A stretch of 64,000 nucleotides of DNA from Plasmopara viticola (taxonomy: Eukaryota > Oomycota > Peronosporomycetes > Peronosporales > Peronosporaceae). The notes beneath the pieces were generated by a model. That model was not told the DNA's origin, ran no database searches, and was given only the letters and a program-made list of their open reading frames with translations. Both the position numbers and the translations under genes were made by a program. The DNA lies in NCBI GenBank assembly GCA_001695595.3, contig MBPM02000003.1, positions 2,418,001-2,482,000 of the forward strand, written 5' to 3'. This document shows, one piece after another, positions 1-14,084 of the stretch (within the stretch, counting starts at the first letter, position 1; each line of letters starts with the position of its first letter).

Positions 1-1638
1 TGTATGATGTATGTAAATTACGCTGAGTGAGGACTTTGATAAGCACAACTTTCTACATGACGTTGATGCAGACGTCAATTTGTCAGTGCACGATCGTCTC
101 GACCCGAATGTGCTACGAAGCATCCTTCAATAAGACTATCGATCTTAGAAAAGCTGGTAGCATATAGAGCTTACCAATTAGCGCAGGGTCTCATCTCGAG
201 TGAAAAAGGTATTGCAAGCCATGCTTTTACGACGATAACGCTTATTTGTACGCATATAGATGGAGATGCGGGTCCGGTAGAGGCACAATAAACTTGAAGC
301 GTAAATGATCTGCTTGAGCTGGTAGAGCTGTCGACGTCAAAACTTGAAGAGTCTTCTAAGATCAGGGGCATATCCAAATGGTGGTGACAAGACCAAAGAA
401 AGATAACAATTCCAAATCGCTGCTTTATAAAGCAGTCTTTGGGAGGGTATTTATATACATCGAAGTACGATAAATTCAGAAGCTTGGTCTTTACAATTGT
501 AGACCGGTTGTGTGTATTCTGCGCAATTTATTATGAGCGATCGGTTTGATTTGGATAAGGATCGAACGCCAAAAGCTTGGAAAGGGCTTTTAGACCGGTG
601 CCATAACCGAAGCGTTTCTCACAAAACCAGACGAAGATATTGGTTTCCTATTGCTGCTTGAAAAGGCGGTATTCAAGGCAGCATTTAGAGAGATCAAAGC
701 ACGATATTTCCAAAAGTACTGCTCCAATATTAGTGAATGGGTCGTGTCTATGCTGCACAATTCGATCAGCTTTGCAGCTTTCCTTCATCTTCGAGACCGT
801 TTAGTAATATCCGAACATATATGTGTACCGAATTGTCACAAAGTTACGTATTAAAATGATTGTTGTATTTCTTCGTTCAGCGTTCCTTTAGCGGCTCTAC
901 TGCTTAAATATAACCTCACTATTTCATTTATAGAAGGACATTTGGCTTATCGCATGGTACACGCATCATGCTCGGTCATTTTTTATAACAAGGGCGTTGC
1001 ATACTTAATGACAATCTGTATTTTTGAGATTTGAGTATGACAGTAGCTCATTAATTTATACGGTAGCCATTTGAAGGCTTCTACTAACAACCAGATAATT
1101 TTTTAATATCTGGTCATCATGCCAAACGAAGGAAAATCATTCTATATTTTGTCATCAAGCCAAATGAAAGCTCAAAATAAAGAACAATACCACAAGTCCG
1201 CTCCACCGAAATTATAAAAACGTAATATGCCGAAACCGAGGTCATAGAAGCATTGAAGCATGAAAGCATTTTGCTTACTCATTAATTTGTTAAACATACT
1301 TAAAACATATTACAAGAAGCTAAGTTCATTACGCCAAAAATATCGTTTTATAACTACTACGGATGGGTACTACAGCAATCGCTAAGCGCAGCACCGTTTG
1401 CGTAGCGAATTTGATACCGCCTTCGTCGTATATAAATTTAAGATAGTCGTAAAAATCGGTACCAGTCAATGATAAAGCCGCGTCTGTAGTAGATCTGTTT
1501 CGATCTGGCCGGTGTTAGAGCCTAGAAATACTGTGACCATTGGTTTGGAACAGCTAAAAGGATAAATTGGCGTTACGCCATGTGAGATTATTCGAAGTAT
1601 CGGCATAGCTTCTAATTTAGGTCTAAAGCATACAAGAG

Positions 1639-1760
1639 GATGCCTTTTTAAGCTTAAAGTTGGCTTTGCAACAAGCTTTGGCTTTAAAGTAAACCAAAGC
1701 TTGTTGCAAAGCCAACTTTAAAGCTTGTTGCAAAGCCAACTTTAAGCTTAAAAAGGCATC
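1639..1760. repeat. Foldback (inverted-repeat) element, MITE-like
   Basis: The segment begins GATGCCTTTTTAAGCTTAAA and ends with its reverse complement. The two arms of about 43 bases pair almost perfectly around a loop of only a few bases. The right arm carries an extra direct copy of a 24-base piece (AGCTTGTTGCAAAGCCAACT plus TTAA), which would bulge out of the hairpin. Structure and size fit a miniature foldback element. No target-site duplication was convincingly identified. Confidence 0.75.
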
Positions 1761-2420
1761 GTTGTCTTAGAACAGACGATCATCCAATTGCATTTTTCTT
1801 GAAGCAACTCACACCGCACGCGAAAGGATGTCCAACTAATAAGTTGTCGTTGGAAAAATTGCAACAATCTCTTCAAGGTCGACTCTTTGAACACTTCTGC
1901 ATGTAGATTGATGTTACATCACCGCAATTTAACCAAGGTTGGCGCGATTCTTTACGCTTTTCTCTTAACTTGTCTTTGTACTTCATAATGCGAGATGTGT
2001 GCAGAACGTTGTAGCAGATACATTATCTCGGCCGGCTAATCATGGTGCGGGTGCATAAAATCTGTCGATGTTAGTGCACGAATACGGCGATGTGTGTTTT
2101 GACATTGATGTTAAATCAAGACGTCACTTTCGCATGGCATCAGGACCTCAATAACTCTTGACGACGTCGACTTTTGAAGAAATAGCTCATTTATCGGAAT
2201 GCGTCAATTTTACTGGGAACACAGTACGAACCAAGTCCACAGTGTCGAATATGTACAAATTTGGATTTAAAGACCGAAGAAGCGCTTTTTGGAAGGCTAC
2301 GATATGTATCCAATGTTCACTTACTATCGGAATGGTAAGAAAGAAAAAGAAAAGTCCAACTTTGTGAAGATGAAAGAGCGACTTTATCTTCAAACGTCAA
2401 GCGATTGTGTAGTGAATATT

Positions 2421-3038
2421 GACAAGTTGTACACGATAAGTGTGCAACATGATGAACCGGTGGCTGCATATCCTGGAATTCAGCGCACACAGCTAAAGTA
2501 GCGCAATGGTATTAATAAAACATAAAAAAGACATCCGGGAGTACGTTTATTCATTTGAAACATGTTGCGATACAAATCAAGCAGTCTCAAGAAGACTGGA
2601 AAGTTGATGCCGATTCTAATCATAAACGAAAGTGAGAGAGTTGTTTTGAAGAAGTTTTCAATGGGACTGCCAGATTCGAATCGATGTGCTGCTACCTTGA
2701 TCGTCGTAGGAAGCGCACATAGAAAATTGACAAGTTACGCACGATAAGTGTGCAACATGATGAACCAGTGGCTGCATAACCTGGGATTCAGCGCACACAG
2801 CTAAATTAGCGCAATGGTATTAATAAACACATAAAAAGACATCCGGGAGTACGTTAATACATTTAAAACATGTATGCAATACAAATCAAGCAGTCTCAAG
2901 AAGACTGGAAAGTTGATGCCGATCCCGATCATAAACGAAAGTAAGGGAGTTATTTTGGAGGAGTTTGCTGTGGGACTGCCTGATTCGAATCGATGTGATG
3001 CTACCTTGACCGTCGTAGATAGCGCACAAAGCAAATTC
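2421..3038. repeat. Tandem duplication, unit about 309 bp
   Basis: Two head-to-tail copies, about 2,421-2,729 and 2,730-3,038. Both contain GACAAGTT near the start, the phrase GATGAACC followed by GTGGCTGCATA, and GAAGACTGGAAAGTTGATGCC 309 bases apart (2,591 and 2,900). The copies differ by scattered substitutions and small indels, so the duplication is not recent. Plus-strand readings of both copies share GLPDSNRC, so the unit may derive from coding sequence, but no domain is recognised. Confidence 0.7.
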
Positions 3039-6000
3039 CAAGTCAAATCGCGGCTAACGCTGTAGAAGTCGTCAAATCTTTTTATGATGAAGTTGTACGG
3101 CACCACTGATTGCCTCAAGTCACCGTCAGTGACAAATATTCAAATGCACGTCAAAAATTTGAAAGCCGCTGATAAACATACTTGACTCAGGCTAAGTGTG
3201 ACAACGGTTCATCGAGCTTAAAGCAACGGACAAAACAGATATAAAAAATCTAATTTGAGAGACGCGTTGCGCTGTATGTTTTCGTATCATGGCAGGTACC
3301 GGGCAAATCATTCAAATGCCATTGGGTATACTTATGCAACACTTAGCAGTTCCCCGACAAAGTTACCGAAATTTGCGATCGGCACGAGGAGACAATCAAG
3401 TCGACAACGCAGAACGACGTCTTGAGCGTAAAAGGAGAAGTTACGTTGATCAAACTTGCCAAGGAATTTGTGGATGAACGCAAGAAATTGAATGAACTTA
3501 GACAATAGAACTTGTTTGCCGCTCAAGAAAGCTAGAGATAGTATTACGACAGAAAGTGACGCGAGGCTGAGTTGCATGAGATATTTAGTACTTCTGGATA
3601 CCAAGAACTTGTCTTTGATAATCACTGCAGAAGGTGCGGAGGACAAGAAGAGCGAATTGGCTGCCAACTTTATCGACCCATTCTTCATTATCGAGATGAT
3701 CAACGACAATGTTGCAAAACCGAATTTGCCTGCAAACTTGTCACGACTACATCCGACGATCATTTCCGAGTAGTTTTTGACGCATTGTGTGCCAAGTCCA
3801 GACAAGTTTAAGACACAACCTACGTCAAAAGCCGCACCAATTGTTATCGATCAAGAGACTGGTGTTGAGACGTACATCGTGGAAAATCTTTAGAGCTTTG
3901 CAAGGTGCAGCATAGCCTCAAATGGTTTGTCAAGTAAAAGGATATCCGGAACACAAGAGCACGTCAGAACCAGAAGTAAAAGAGATACAGCATGTTTTGC
4001 ATTGAGCGGACTTAGTTAGAGATTCGAAGACTGTCAACGCAAAGTCAAGTTCGGGGAATATACTTATTCCCCTGTCAAAATGCATGACTCGCAACAGTGG
4101 CGTCATAAATAGACGAAATGACAGACGGACGAAAGGTGATTGCCCCCGGATGGTAAGCAGGCTTAAAAACATTACTGGCTCAAAGATAGCAAAAAAATTT
4201 AGACCAAAGACCTTAAAAATTTATATACCCGCTTTGCAATTTACCAACTCCACAAAATCGATCGTGCCTTCACCCACCGCCGTGTTTAAAATAAAGCCAA
4301 ACGCCCACGTTTCGAGCAGCAGGACAAATTTTAAAGCTCACTCCAAAGATTGCGACTTTCTGACGCAGTTCGGAGACCTGATACTGAGGTGCGCGGCTGT
4401 GAAAGAAGCTTTGAAACGGTAAGTTACATGGACAAAACCACACTTTCTGCTCAAGGTTCCAGAGGACAAGAGGCACAACAAAGAAGCTAAAGCCTGAACG
4501 CAAGGGATAGCGGTGAACAAAAAAGCTGAAGCCTCCCCGCAAGGGTTGGCGGTGAGAGCTACCTAAACGCGTACATACGGTGCGCAGCAACTAAAGGCAT
4601 AAGAATGGTCTTCAACGGCTTAATTTAGACGCTTGAGCCAGCATCACATCTATGTGGAGTACGTTGTGAAGCAGAGAGACATTTCGTGTGCATATCGGCT
4701 AGTGGAATTTGTGGTGCATTTGGGGTCTTAAAAATGTACGTGGCTATTTGGACCGATAAGTTGGTGTGGTAAAGAGCTTGCTTTGCATCAGTAAGCAAAG
4801 AATTGGAGTAAACTCTCCGCAGAAATCTCTTACCTTCATGTGTTGTTCTTCCCCCTGAGTAGCCAATGTAAATGCCTTCCCGCTATTCCTTTTTCTAGCC
4901 GAATTCACAACGTCAAGCACCGCCATCTGCTCATATACGTCATCAACGAAAAGCTTTCTTTCTTTGCAAATGCACACTTGCTTGTCCTCGGCAATTTAAT
5001 CTGAAAGTGTTGCCTCCGGTCGAAGGATACCGAAGTTGCGTTTTGTCGGATTGTTAATTTTTAATAAAGTTCAAACGTTACGGTCTGATTATGTGCTGGT
5101 CTGATTATGTTTTGACCCGGTGTATGGAGTTTTGTGATTTGTTTTATCCTAACAGATCCAGCCTTTTTCAATTAAGGGGCCTTTTTTACATCTAAAGCAA
5201 TCGAGAAACCCCCCTTTCGTCACGTCGTTTCTGCTGTATTTTTTTTCATTGAAACCGTGCGTGAAGTTCAGACGGTCAGGTTCTACTATTATATACTTTC
5301 AATCCTACAGCATTTAAACTTGTCACCATCCAGCCACGTCTCTATGTGATTTTGTGTCGAGAGGCACAATGTACAAGGGTTACTGTCAGAAACCTTCCTG
5401 AACCAAAATCACGAGCCAATGCAAAGATCTAGCAATCTTTTAAGGTTAAGTCAACCATTTTCTGTTGACTTTGAGCATTATTTAAGATACGTCGCCACTT
5501 TTCAACGGACAATATTTTAACTTCAGACTGGGAATCTTAGATTGACGAAGGCGGTGACACCAAGCAGAAACGTTATTTGCGATTCGCGCTTGGCTTTTAC
5601 CTTGTACACGCTCTCTGTACAGCATTTGTCGTTCGGCCATATCGATGTGGAACTTGTCAATTGTCCAAAGGCCGAAAGTGACCTGCTTTTGGCTATTTAC
5701 TTAAAGTTTATGTCAAAAGTTGTGCCTTTTCCGCTTACACATCGAAAAAAAAGAAAATTTCCTATTTAAGCTCACTCTGAGTACAATCAGTCCTCAGATA
5801 AACAACTTCCTTCGACATCAACACAATCTTGCTTTCCTTACTTTTGTCCACATAGCAGCCACTTTTTAGGCAAATGCGGGATCCAGAAGTAGATACTTGG
5901 CACCAGAACTCAGAAAAAAGTCTGCTTCTTGTTGTCGATCCAACTTTCAACCGTAGATTGCGTAAACACTTATATGGTGAGATATGATTCGAATAGACAC

Positions 6001-9000
6001 GTAAGTTTGGGAGTAGACTAGTCTTATATCGGTAATCACGTTGGCAAAGTCGCCGTTATTCCACAATTTAGCAGCAACAGTGATGTAAATAACAAGAATG
6101 ATCGATCTGACCCTTTCCTCTGCTTGTTTATCCTTTTCTCATATATGCATATATACAAATCTTCTAGCGCTTAGTTTGTCCTAGCGCGAGCGTCTTGGAT
6201 CGAATGCATCAAGCCCTTTTAAAACATGCTTTGTTTCTTCTAAGGTTTGAAGCCGTGGCAAAAATAATTATTCAGCGTCATGGGTCTTTCAAAATTCCAT
6301 GCAGAATATAAACATTGATCGAACAAATAAACTTTGATACCACAACGATAATAAGCCAGAGATCACTAGCATTGCGACACAACCGCGCCAAACGGATCTG
6401 TTTCGCTCGGCAAAGTCAAAACAGGTGCGTGATGAAGGTTTTTTTGATAGATCGTCGTGGCGAAGTGAGCTGCAGTGGATGGATTGCAGGTGTACCATCC
6501 GATAAATTTCAATTTAAGAGGAATGGCTTGGACATTTTGATATATCATGATTCAATTTTAACCGTCCAACACTCGATCCAACTTGTCTTATTTTTTCTGC
6601 TCCTACAGTATAGCATTTGCTCTTTTTATTCGTTTCGTGTGGAATGGCTGCGTTGTCGGGCCCGATTGCGGTTGACGACCAGTAAGCAATCCCCAATTAA
6701 CAAAACATTATTTACCTGTTTCCTGATCGCGTTGAAAAATGGCTTTCTTTTTTGCTGTTTCATGTCTCAGCTTGATCTTCATCCTATTTCTTTTTAACAA
6801 ATTACATAACGCGAAAATCGCCGATTGGCAGGTAATGTCGACCACTGCGGGACAAAAATGAATGAGCAACCAAGATCGATGGATTGTGCTCCCTAATGTG
6901 TATGGTCCGATTCCTACCGGCGGTCCCAGGGTTTTGTTTAACTCTGAGTGCATAGTACTCATGACTTCTAGATCATCTCGGAAAACGTCATGCATGTTCA
7001 AGCATCCAAAGGAAATAACGAAGTTTTCCGTCAGTAGCAATATACCGTGAGGGATGGATTGTTTGTCAAGGCCATCTTACATTTTGAAGCGGACTGATAG
7101 CAAATCATCTTTGGCGACATCGTTAAGAGCTTGCTACATCCGATTATGCGCGTTGCCGTGCTTCTAGCACTGCTATATCGTATCAAAATTTAAAAGCCGA
7201 AGCAACACCAGCCGTTCGGCCAGATCGCAGTCGTCTTCTGTCGTCAAAATGATATGCATACATCTCACAATGAGCACGAAACAACTTTTTCGTGCCGTTT
7301 AGCTCTCATGGCAGCAGCCCTACGAATTTTTAAAAACTTCAATGGTAATTTGTCCGATCTCTTCCTTGCGTGGTAGTGTAAAGCTTGTGAGTCTGTGGAA
7401 GGAGAAGAATGAGGAAAGCATAAGGTGGCAAAGATATATGACATAATACATTGTAGCAATCTGAGAGTATCGCAAGTAGCATTCATTATTTTAAATTAAA
7501 TTGTAACATAGCAAATCTAGATAGAATAATGATTACTTACCTGCCTGTCACGTGAGTGATCCGGTTAAGTTGCCAGACGAGAAGATCTTTTTGGTATGGT
7601 TCACTCTGTATATCTGAAGGAAACAATTTTAAGCCGAATAATTGCATCTAAGATCATACCGGGTCTGCCTTTTTCAGCAGCTCGTCTGATATTTTTGAGA
7701 TACTTTTGCCGCGATTACAGCGTCCGAGTTATCAGAAGCTTTCAGGTTTGTGATGTATCTGTAAAACTCGTGCGTTCTATGGAGCAGTGGCTAATAAGAT
7801 TTATTAATTTTCACCTGCTATTTTATAAATGATGTGTGATTTGTACCACTTATCACGGTGCCTTTAATGGCGGTGAGAACATGGAAAGTCGGGGAAAAAG
7901 TTTTGCTATAGAAATTCTTCTTTTAGGGTCCCGCTCTTATATTTGATTTTGTTGACGCGCGCACTCCATATTCTAGCTTTGGTCAAACCTCATTGACTCC
8001 TAGAGCAATTATAGTCGCATATCAGTCTATAAGTCGATTGACAAAACTTGATGGACTGCAGAGAAATATATCAGGGCTGATACAGAGCCAATGTTTTGCT
8101 TTAATTTTCAGCAAAAAAGAAAAGGATATGATGATTGATTTGATGCTGGACAAATTGCATTGCTTGGCACTACAGAGTGGGGAGACAGGTCTTATTAGCA
8201 CTTTAAAGGTTAAGAAGAGAGTGACCGAAAGCAGTTCTGTAAACGACACGGATATATCGATGTGACTAAGCTATGTACAGTTAATTCTTCTAAAAAAAAA
8301 AGCTTGGTGGAGTATAAACATGGGCAACGAACCGAGCAAAGGTTTGAGAACGAGCGATTCTACGACTTCCTCTTGGCACTTACGCGGCCCATTGGGAATG
8401 TGATACACTGACTGGGCAGCGCCACATCTCCCTCTTTACTGACCAAGTATGGATTTTGCAATAGCTCTTGACAAAATTAGAAATAAATCTAGTACAATTC
8501 CTGTTAAGGGCGATCGTAAAATTGGTACTTGCAGACTAAGTACACAAAATAAAGGCGGCAAACTGGCTGTGGTGGAGGGTTATCAGTTCTTGAGAATACT
8601 CAATAGCAAACACCAGAGATCTCGAGCATAAGTCTTCAACCTCCTGATTTTCGACCTTTATGCTGCGGAAGGCCTCACAGCTTTTGGCCTTTTTCTTATT
8701 TATATGCTATCTTCCAGCTGAAACAATGACTCAGCGATGTGTCGATTTTAGATTTAGCAGCCCTTGAAGTGGCTTAAGTTTATTAAGAGCGATCACTATT
8801 GATGGAACTCTTTTTGAGAGATCAGCGTATTTACAGCTAAGGTTTGCAATAATGTGGGGCTTAGTGAGAATAGTAAAAAGATATCAAACGAAAACTGTAA
8901 TATTTTGACTCAGAAGCACTTCTATTAGACTCAAGTAGAAAGCTACAGAGAGGCTATTGAGCTGCTTGATGCTTCGTGATTTGCTATTCCTATGTTTTGG

Positions 9001-9379
9001 CTCACCTTCAAGTTTATTACATTCAACTTAGAAGGAATTTAATCGAATTTTAAAACTGTCATGTAAGCTGCGCTGTGGACGACGATGGGAAGTACCTCTT
9101 TTAAAAGATTCCTTACGCCGATACTGTGCCCGTCGCAAGCCTCTTGATCGATGAACATTAAAACAAAGTTGCAAATTGTTGATTGAAGCCAACTACTAAT
9201 TACTTGATTTGGGCCGCATTTCCGCCGATTCGCAGGCACCACCGACAACGGCTTTGGTATAAACCTCATAATTTAGATATATTCACTTCCAATCTGATGA
9301 TATGCATATGCTGGCGGGGTATATATTGCTTAAATCTCATTCGGGTTTAATTTTTGACCGCGATTACAATTTCTTCAAA

Positions 9380-10720
9380 TGAAGGGACACTATATGAACG
9401 TTACGGCGAAGCCTTTTGCGGGGCAAAGTCCTTCGAAATTCTTGAAATTCTGCTTTTTGCAGGCCATGCCCTTTTAGTTTTGCACTGATCCTTTCGAATC
9501 CACCAGCGTTGCATTGACGTTTAGCTTCTTCTCCAAGCTCTTAACTCATATCACGACCTTTTCTACTTTGGTGCTGAAACAGCGCAAGCTTATCCTACAG
9601 CCGTTTTTGTTGCTATAAATGGAGATATTACTCTTTTTTGCGCTGACTTCTTCCGCTAGAAGCCAAAATATCTGGCTTCTTTCTGAGCTGCACCAAGCTT
9701 CCTTTTATTTGATTTAATTTGCTTTGAGCTTTTCCACAGTATGTATAGACCAATTTAGCTTCATCACAGTTTTTTTGAAGAGTTAGATTCCGTTAATGTC
9801 ATGTAGGGCTTTACCCTTTGGTAACAGTCGTTTTGATGTACTTGTCCGATTGTATAATTAAAAATTTACGTAGTCAATCGTTTTCTATCTTCTTTCCTAA
9901 TTAAACATTGGATATCGCTAGCCTTTCAATGAATCTTAAAAACTCATTGACAGCAAAAGAAGCGCATACATCTGATAAGTCCTCCAAAAAAAATTAAAAC
10001 AACTTTATCATCGTTGTCTCTGATACTCAAAACGCGATCCGCTTTTAAAGCACCGGAATGGCTATTCCACATCATTTTCGCCGATTGATAGATGGCAAAA
10101 GGTAGCTGAGTGTTTTGTTAATAGCTTATTGTATCAGCTTTTGCAATATCTTAAAAGTGATAACCAGGGCTTGACAAATTAGATCTATGTTTTCAACCCT
10201 CTCAGCCTTTGTACCACAAACCTCTAGTATGAGAATGACCTATTGTTTGTCACCATCAACTACGCTAGCCGTTTCGAAATTATTGATTTTACAAGCCATG
10301 ACAAGGGAAGTTGCTTTGCATTTTACAAGTTTCAATTAATGTTGTAGGGCTGCAACTCAGTCAGCTTTTTCCCCAAATGCCATACTCGACAGATTGCTAT
10401 GTGTAATAAATGCGTCTGCTAACCCATTTTCGAGCTGTATATATTCAGCTTGTGCCTGTTAGCTGCGTCGTTTACCTCTCTTTCTTAGAGTCAAAGACAA
10501 TATTCTCGTTCAGTTCATTTGTTTGAGGCACGTCCTCATTCCTTAAAAAAATGTGTAGCAAAATAAAATTTGCTGTCATAATTGTCGATTGCTGTTTAGA
10601 TTGCCTTTTGACTGGTGGCGATGTCGGGATGCCATTTGTTTTTATAATTAACATTTAGGTTTTCCAGCTCTTCTTCTCGTCTTTTCGCAAGAATCGCTGT
10701 TTCTAAGTCATTTCTTCTCT
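9380..10720 (-). pseudogene. Possible decayed coiled-coil-type coding relic
   Basis: On the minus strand several tracts read as charged, helix-like protein but in changing frames with many stops: EELENLNVNYKNKWHP near the upstream end, SKLNQIKGSLVQLRKKPD in the middle, and EEAKRQCNAGGFERISAKL towards 9,500. No intact frame exceeds about 60 residues here. The pattern suggests an old broken gene or transposon ORF. I do not recognise the parent family, and chance cannot be excluded without a frameshift-aware search. Confidence 0.3.
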
Positions 10721-11169
10721 TACTGTAATGAAAATAGAGAAACAAGAAATAGTGGGTAATCGAGTCTGATATCCTTCAACACTCGATAATATTATTATTT
10801 CCTTCGTGCCAAATTTTATGGGGCTTGTGCTTTGAAGCCAATGAGTAGCAAGATCAATACATCCTACTTGTAATTTTCGTTCTATCCGCTGTTATTAAAA
10901 CTGTTATATTTAATGTCCTCTCTACCAAATTTGCGTTTGATCGGCTTAACCTTTGAAGTAGCTCAATAAGAAATCACGGTATAAAACGCGCTACTAATTG
11001 ATCTTCAGTATCTATCATTTAAAATGTCACATTTGTTTCAGCATTAACCACATTGAGATGTGCATCCTCCTCGGCATCAGATGTCTGTGTTCGAGCTTTA
11101 AGCGGGCTTTGCCAGTAAAACCAATTAAAGATCTCCATAAAAAAGAGGGTCTCACAAGTACGGAAGCAT

Positions 11170-11440
11170 CACGCATTTGTGGCTCATCGTCAACACCAGC
11201 ATCAATCTGATCTTTACCAGAATGTATATGTACATCTAATGTTGACACCTCAGTTATCTTTCGTGACTCACTATCAACATCAGCATCAATCAGAATAACA
11301 CCAGATTGTGGACTTATACCTGATGTTGACACTTCAGGTTCCTTTTCATTCGTGGCTCACCGCCAACACCAGCATCAACGAGATCTACATTAGGTTATGT
11401 GCTGATGCATGATGTTGACACATCAGGTTTTATCTTGAAG
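11170..11440. repeat. Imperfect tandem repeat, about 100 bp x 3
   Basis: Three degenerate copies share a GTGGCTCA or GTGACTCA start, a core resembling CAACACCAGCATCAA, and a tail resembling GATGTTGACAC(A/C/T)TCAG. Read on the minus strand, two copies give acidic repeats of about 32 residues (around IDADVDSES and IDAGVDDEP), so this may be the remnant of a repetitive protein. No flanking gene is recognisable. Confidence 0.55.
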
Positions 11441-14080
11441 ATCCCACCGCTGAGGCTTTTTCAATTTTCAGATAGTGCGATCTTTGACCCTTTATATGCT
11501 TCTTTGTGATGATTACTTGTTGTGTCGGGCTGGCTCATCTCCTTGAGCAGTTTTTATATATATATTCATCGCTGAATTCCTAAGCTCTTGCACACACTTC
11601 CGACTAATCTAAAATTTAAAAAATGCGTCGTTGCGCACTTGAAAGTTGCTTCTGCGCTTTCTGCTCTTGCTGAGAAAATCGTACGAGCTGTTCGCATCAT
11701 TTAAATATTTTGAAAGTGAGTCTAATATCTACCATTCGCTCTGCATGAGTTACATGTGCTTAACAAATCATGACTATGGCAGATGTGGTTGCACTCGTTA
11801 TGTATATCTAGATGTCAATCTTTATACAAATAAATATTTACCAAATGACCCGCTATTTCAACTTGTGGACCTTATTTGATACCGTAGATCGAACATTAGC
11901 AATTGGATCTGATACTTTTAACTCATTCTCCAGGCAGCTTATCTCTCGGATAATATAGAGCTTGCGTCGAAGCTGTTCTAGTTCGCGCCCCAGTAATAAA
12001 CGATTATAGAACATACTCAATGACTTTGTATATGCGCTATCTATACACCACTCGGTACTTTTTACGATAGAAAAATAATAAATTATAAACTGTATACCCT
12101 GATCCACGACTCAAAGCAGAGAGTTTTCTAAGCTAATGTTTTTTTAATATGACGCTGTCAAAAAGCCTAATTTTAAAGGTCAAGTGGAGAAAAAGTCGTC
12201 AACTTTTGTTGATCAATCGTAGATCGCCTCGCGGCCTCTACATTTCAGGTTCATTACAAGGCCACTGATATAACTTTTTATGTGTTTTAGTGTGCAAGTT
12301 TTGCGTTCCAGCATCTTTCCACTACAAGGTTCGCATTGTAGGTAAAAAGGCAAGCAGGAGGATAGAATGGGCCCACTAGCTCTCAAACTCTAAGTTTCGC
12401 AAGCGGGCATCATAGGCCTAGAAGTCCCACAAAGTCTGGGTATAAGATTCGACAATTCCATATCCTTGACATGTACAAGTATCACTTGATACTGAGAATG
12501 CCGTGTCCAATGAATTATAAGCCCTGGATTTATTGACAGAGCAAGTATATAAATGCCGGCCGTCCAATTTTTCTTTCAAGAGAATTTCATTCTCTATTGC
12601 GCATAAGACTCTGCATTTTTTTCTAATCTTACTTTTTATAAATTCAACTGCATAGTTTATTTAAAGACACAAATTTCCTAGAGAAAACTTTTTTTTGTGC
12701 TTTAAAATGAAAGCTGGGTAGATATATGCATTAAAGATTTCGTATATTATCCGCTAATGGAAGATTTTGCAGTGTTGTGTTGATCAACTGCAAGAGTATG
12801 TCCCGAACTCTAATAGATCTATGCTGCTCTCAGTTGATGACGCCATGGCTTTTGATTATAAAATACTTTAAACACATCAACATTTGGCAATTTGTGCGGC
12901 CGTTGCTACCAGAAAAGCTTAATTGTTTGCTAAGATATGTTTTTGGAAAGTCGTCGCGTCGATTTCTGAGAAAATATCAATACTTTGGTTCGCACGACAA
13001 GAAAATAGCAAAATAGCAATATCGGGTAACCTAGCTTCGTAAAAAGAGAACTGAGACGCGTCGCCGAAGCAATCTCTAGGCTCAACGAACGATCCCATGA
13101 CTACGAGAAAATTTGCCCACAAGGATGTTAACATTACAATCCGTCTTCATGGTACAATAAGCGTAGTACAGCGTCAGCGTTTTTCAGAGCTACTGAGGCT
13201 CAAACAACTCGAGGCATCAGAGTGCTAAAAGCTGTTCGTATTTTGGAGGTGGTATTTATCAGAATGAAGACCCCTTGTACGGATATAAATGTGTCCTTCG
13301 TTTTTGACTTAAATATCTGGAGTCAGCCTTACAGGAACCTACGTTGTCCCTCAACTCAAGGGTCCTGTAGGTTTTCAAGTGATTTTTGCTAAAGAAATAC
13401 TCAAATGTGGTGCTTGAAGATCCACCATTTATATTTCAATGGATTGAAGGTATAGACACTTGATTGACCTCGTGCGAATATCAATGTACTGCATTATCAA
13501 ATTAAAGCTTATACCACGAGAGCACTGTAAGCTCATTGTTACTTTCTTCATAAGACGCGTAAGGAAGCTTGATGGTTGACTTCAAATCTTCGCACTTATC
13601 TATGAGTGTATGCGCTCGAAAGCCGCACACGTACGATGTAGAATGCAATAACTTTGGTAGATGACTGCCATCAAGATCGAGTGAGAAAGTCAAATGATTT
13701 TTCATCTCGAAAGCTAGTACATCTAGCTGCGATGAGAGTGGCTTAGGATGTCATTAAAGTAACCAAACGCCCTAGCAAATTCACACCGTCTGGTCATACA
13801 ATCTATGGGTTTCGCCTGAGCAGACTCCGACTTTGTTTTCGTCCAGAACCACAAATATGCCTATGCGGCAGAATAAACAAACTCTTCGGCTACTTTGTAA
13901 GCAACCCTGGAGTCGAGAGGTAAGGAAATACGGATAAGTCTACGCTACGAGCCCCAAGGATCTGGGGGAATATATGGGCCTAATTAACGTTTGCACAAAT
14001 ACAGTGGCTAGTTATGCCGGTCTCACAAGCCTCGGTTTGATTATTTGAATTGCGGATTGTGAAGACCTTTCACCACCACT
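11441..14080. other. Gene-free stretch
   Basis: I see no supportable gene, RNA or mobile element. Open frames are short and overlap on both strands. A small imperfect inverted repeat around 13,330-13,375 (AACCTAC paired with GTAGGTT) is the only local structure noted. Confidence 0.5.
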
Positions 14081-14084
14081 GAAC

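Larger units (their letters stand above)
1..8300. other. Gene-poor, degenerate stretch
   Basis: No gene with a recognisable domain or consistent exon structure is visible. Short open frames occur on both strands, overlap each other and lack family motifs. Some segments, for example around 2,160-2,500 and 3,490-3,810 on the plus strand, read as protein-like but are broken by stops and frame changes, as expected of old transposon or pseudogene remains. The foldback at 1,639-1,760 and the duplication at 2,421-3,038 are listed separately. Confidence 0.6.

Noticed and set aside
6315..6797. 160-codon plus-strand frame
   Set aside because: Composition is low-complexity hydrophobic, three minus-strand frames overlap it, and no motif or splice context supports it.
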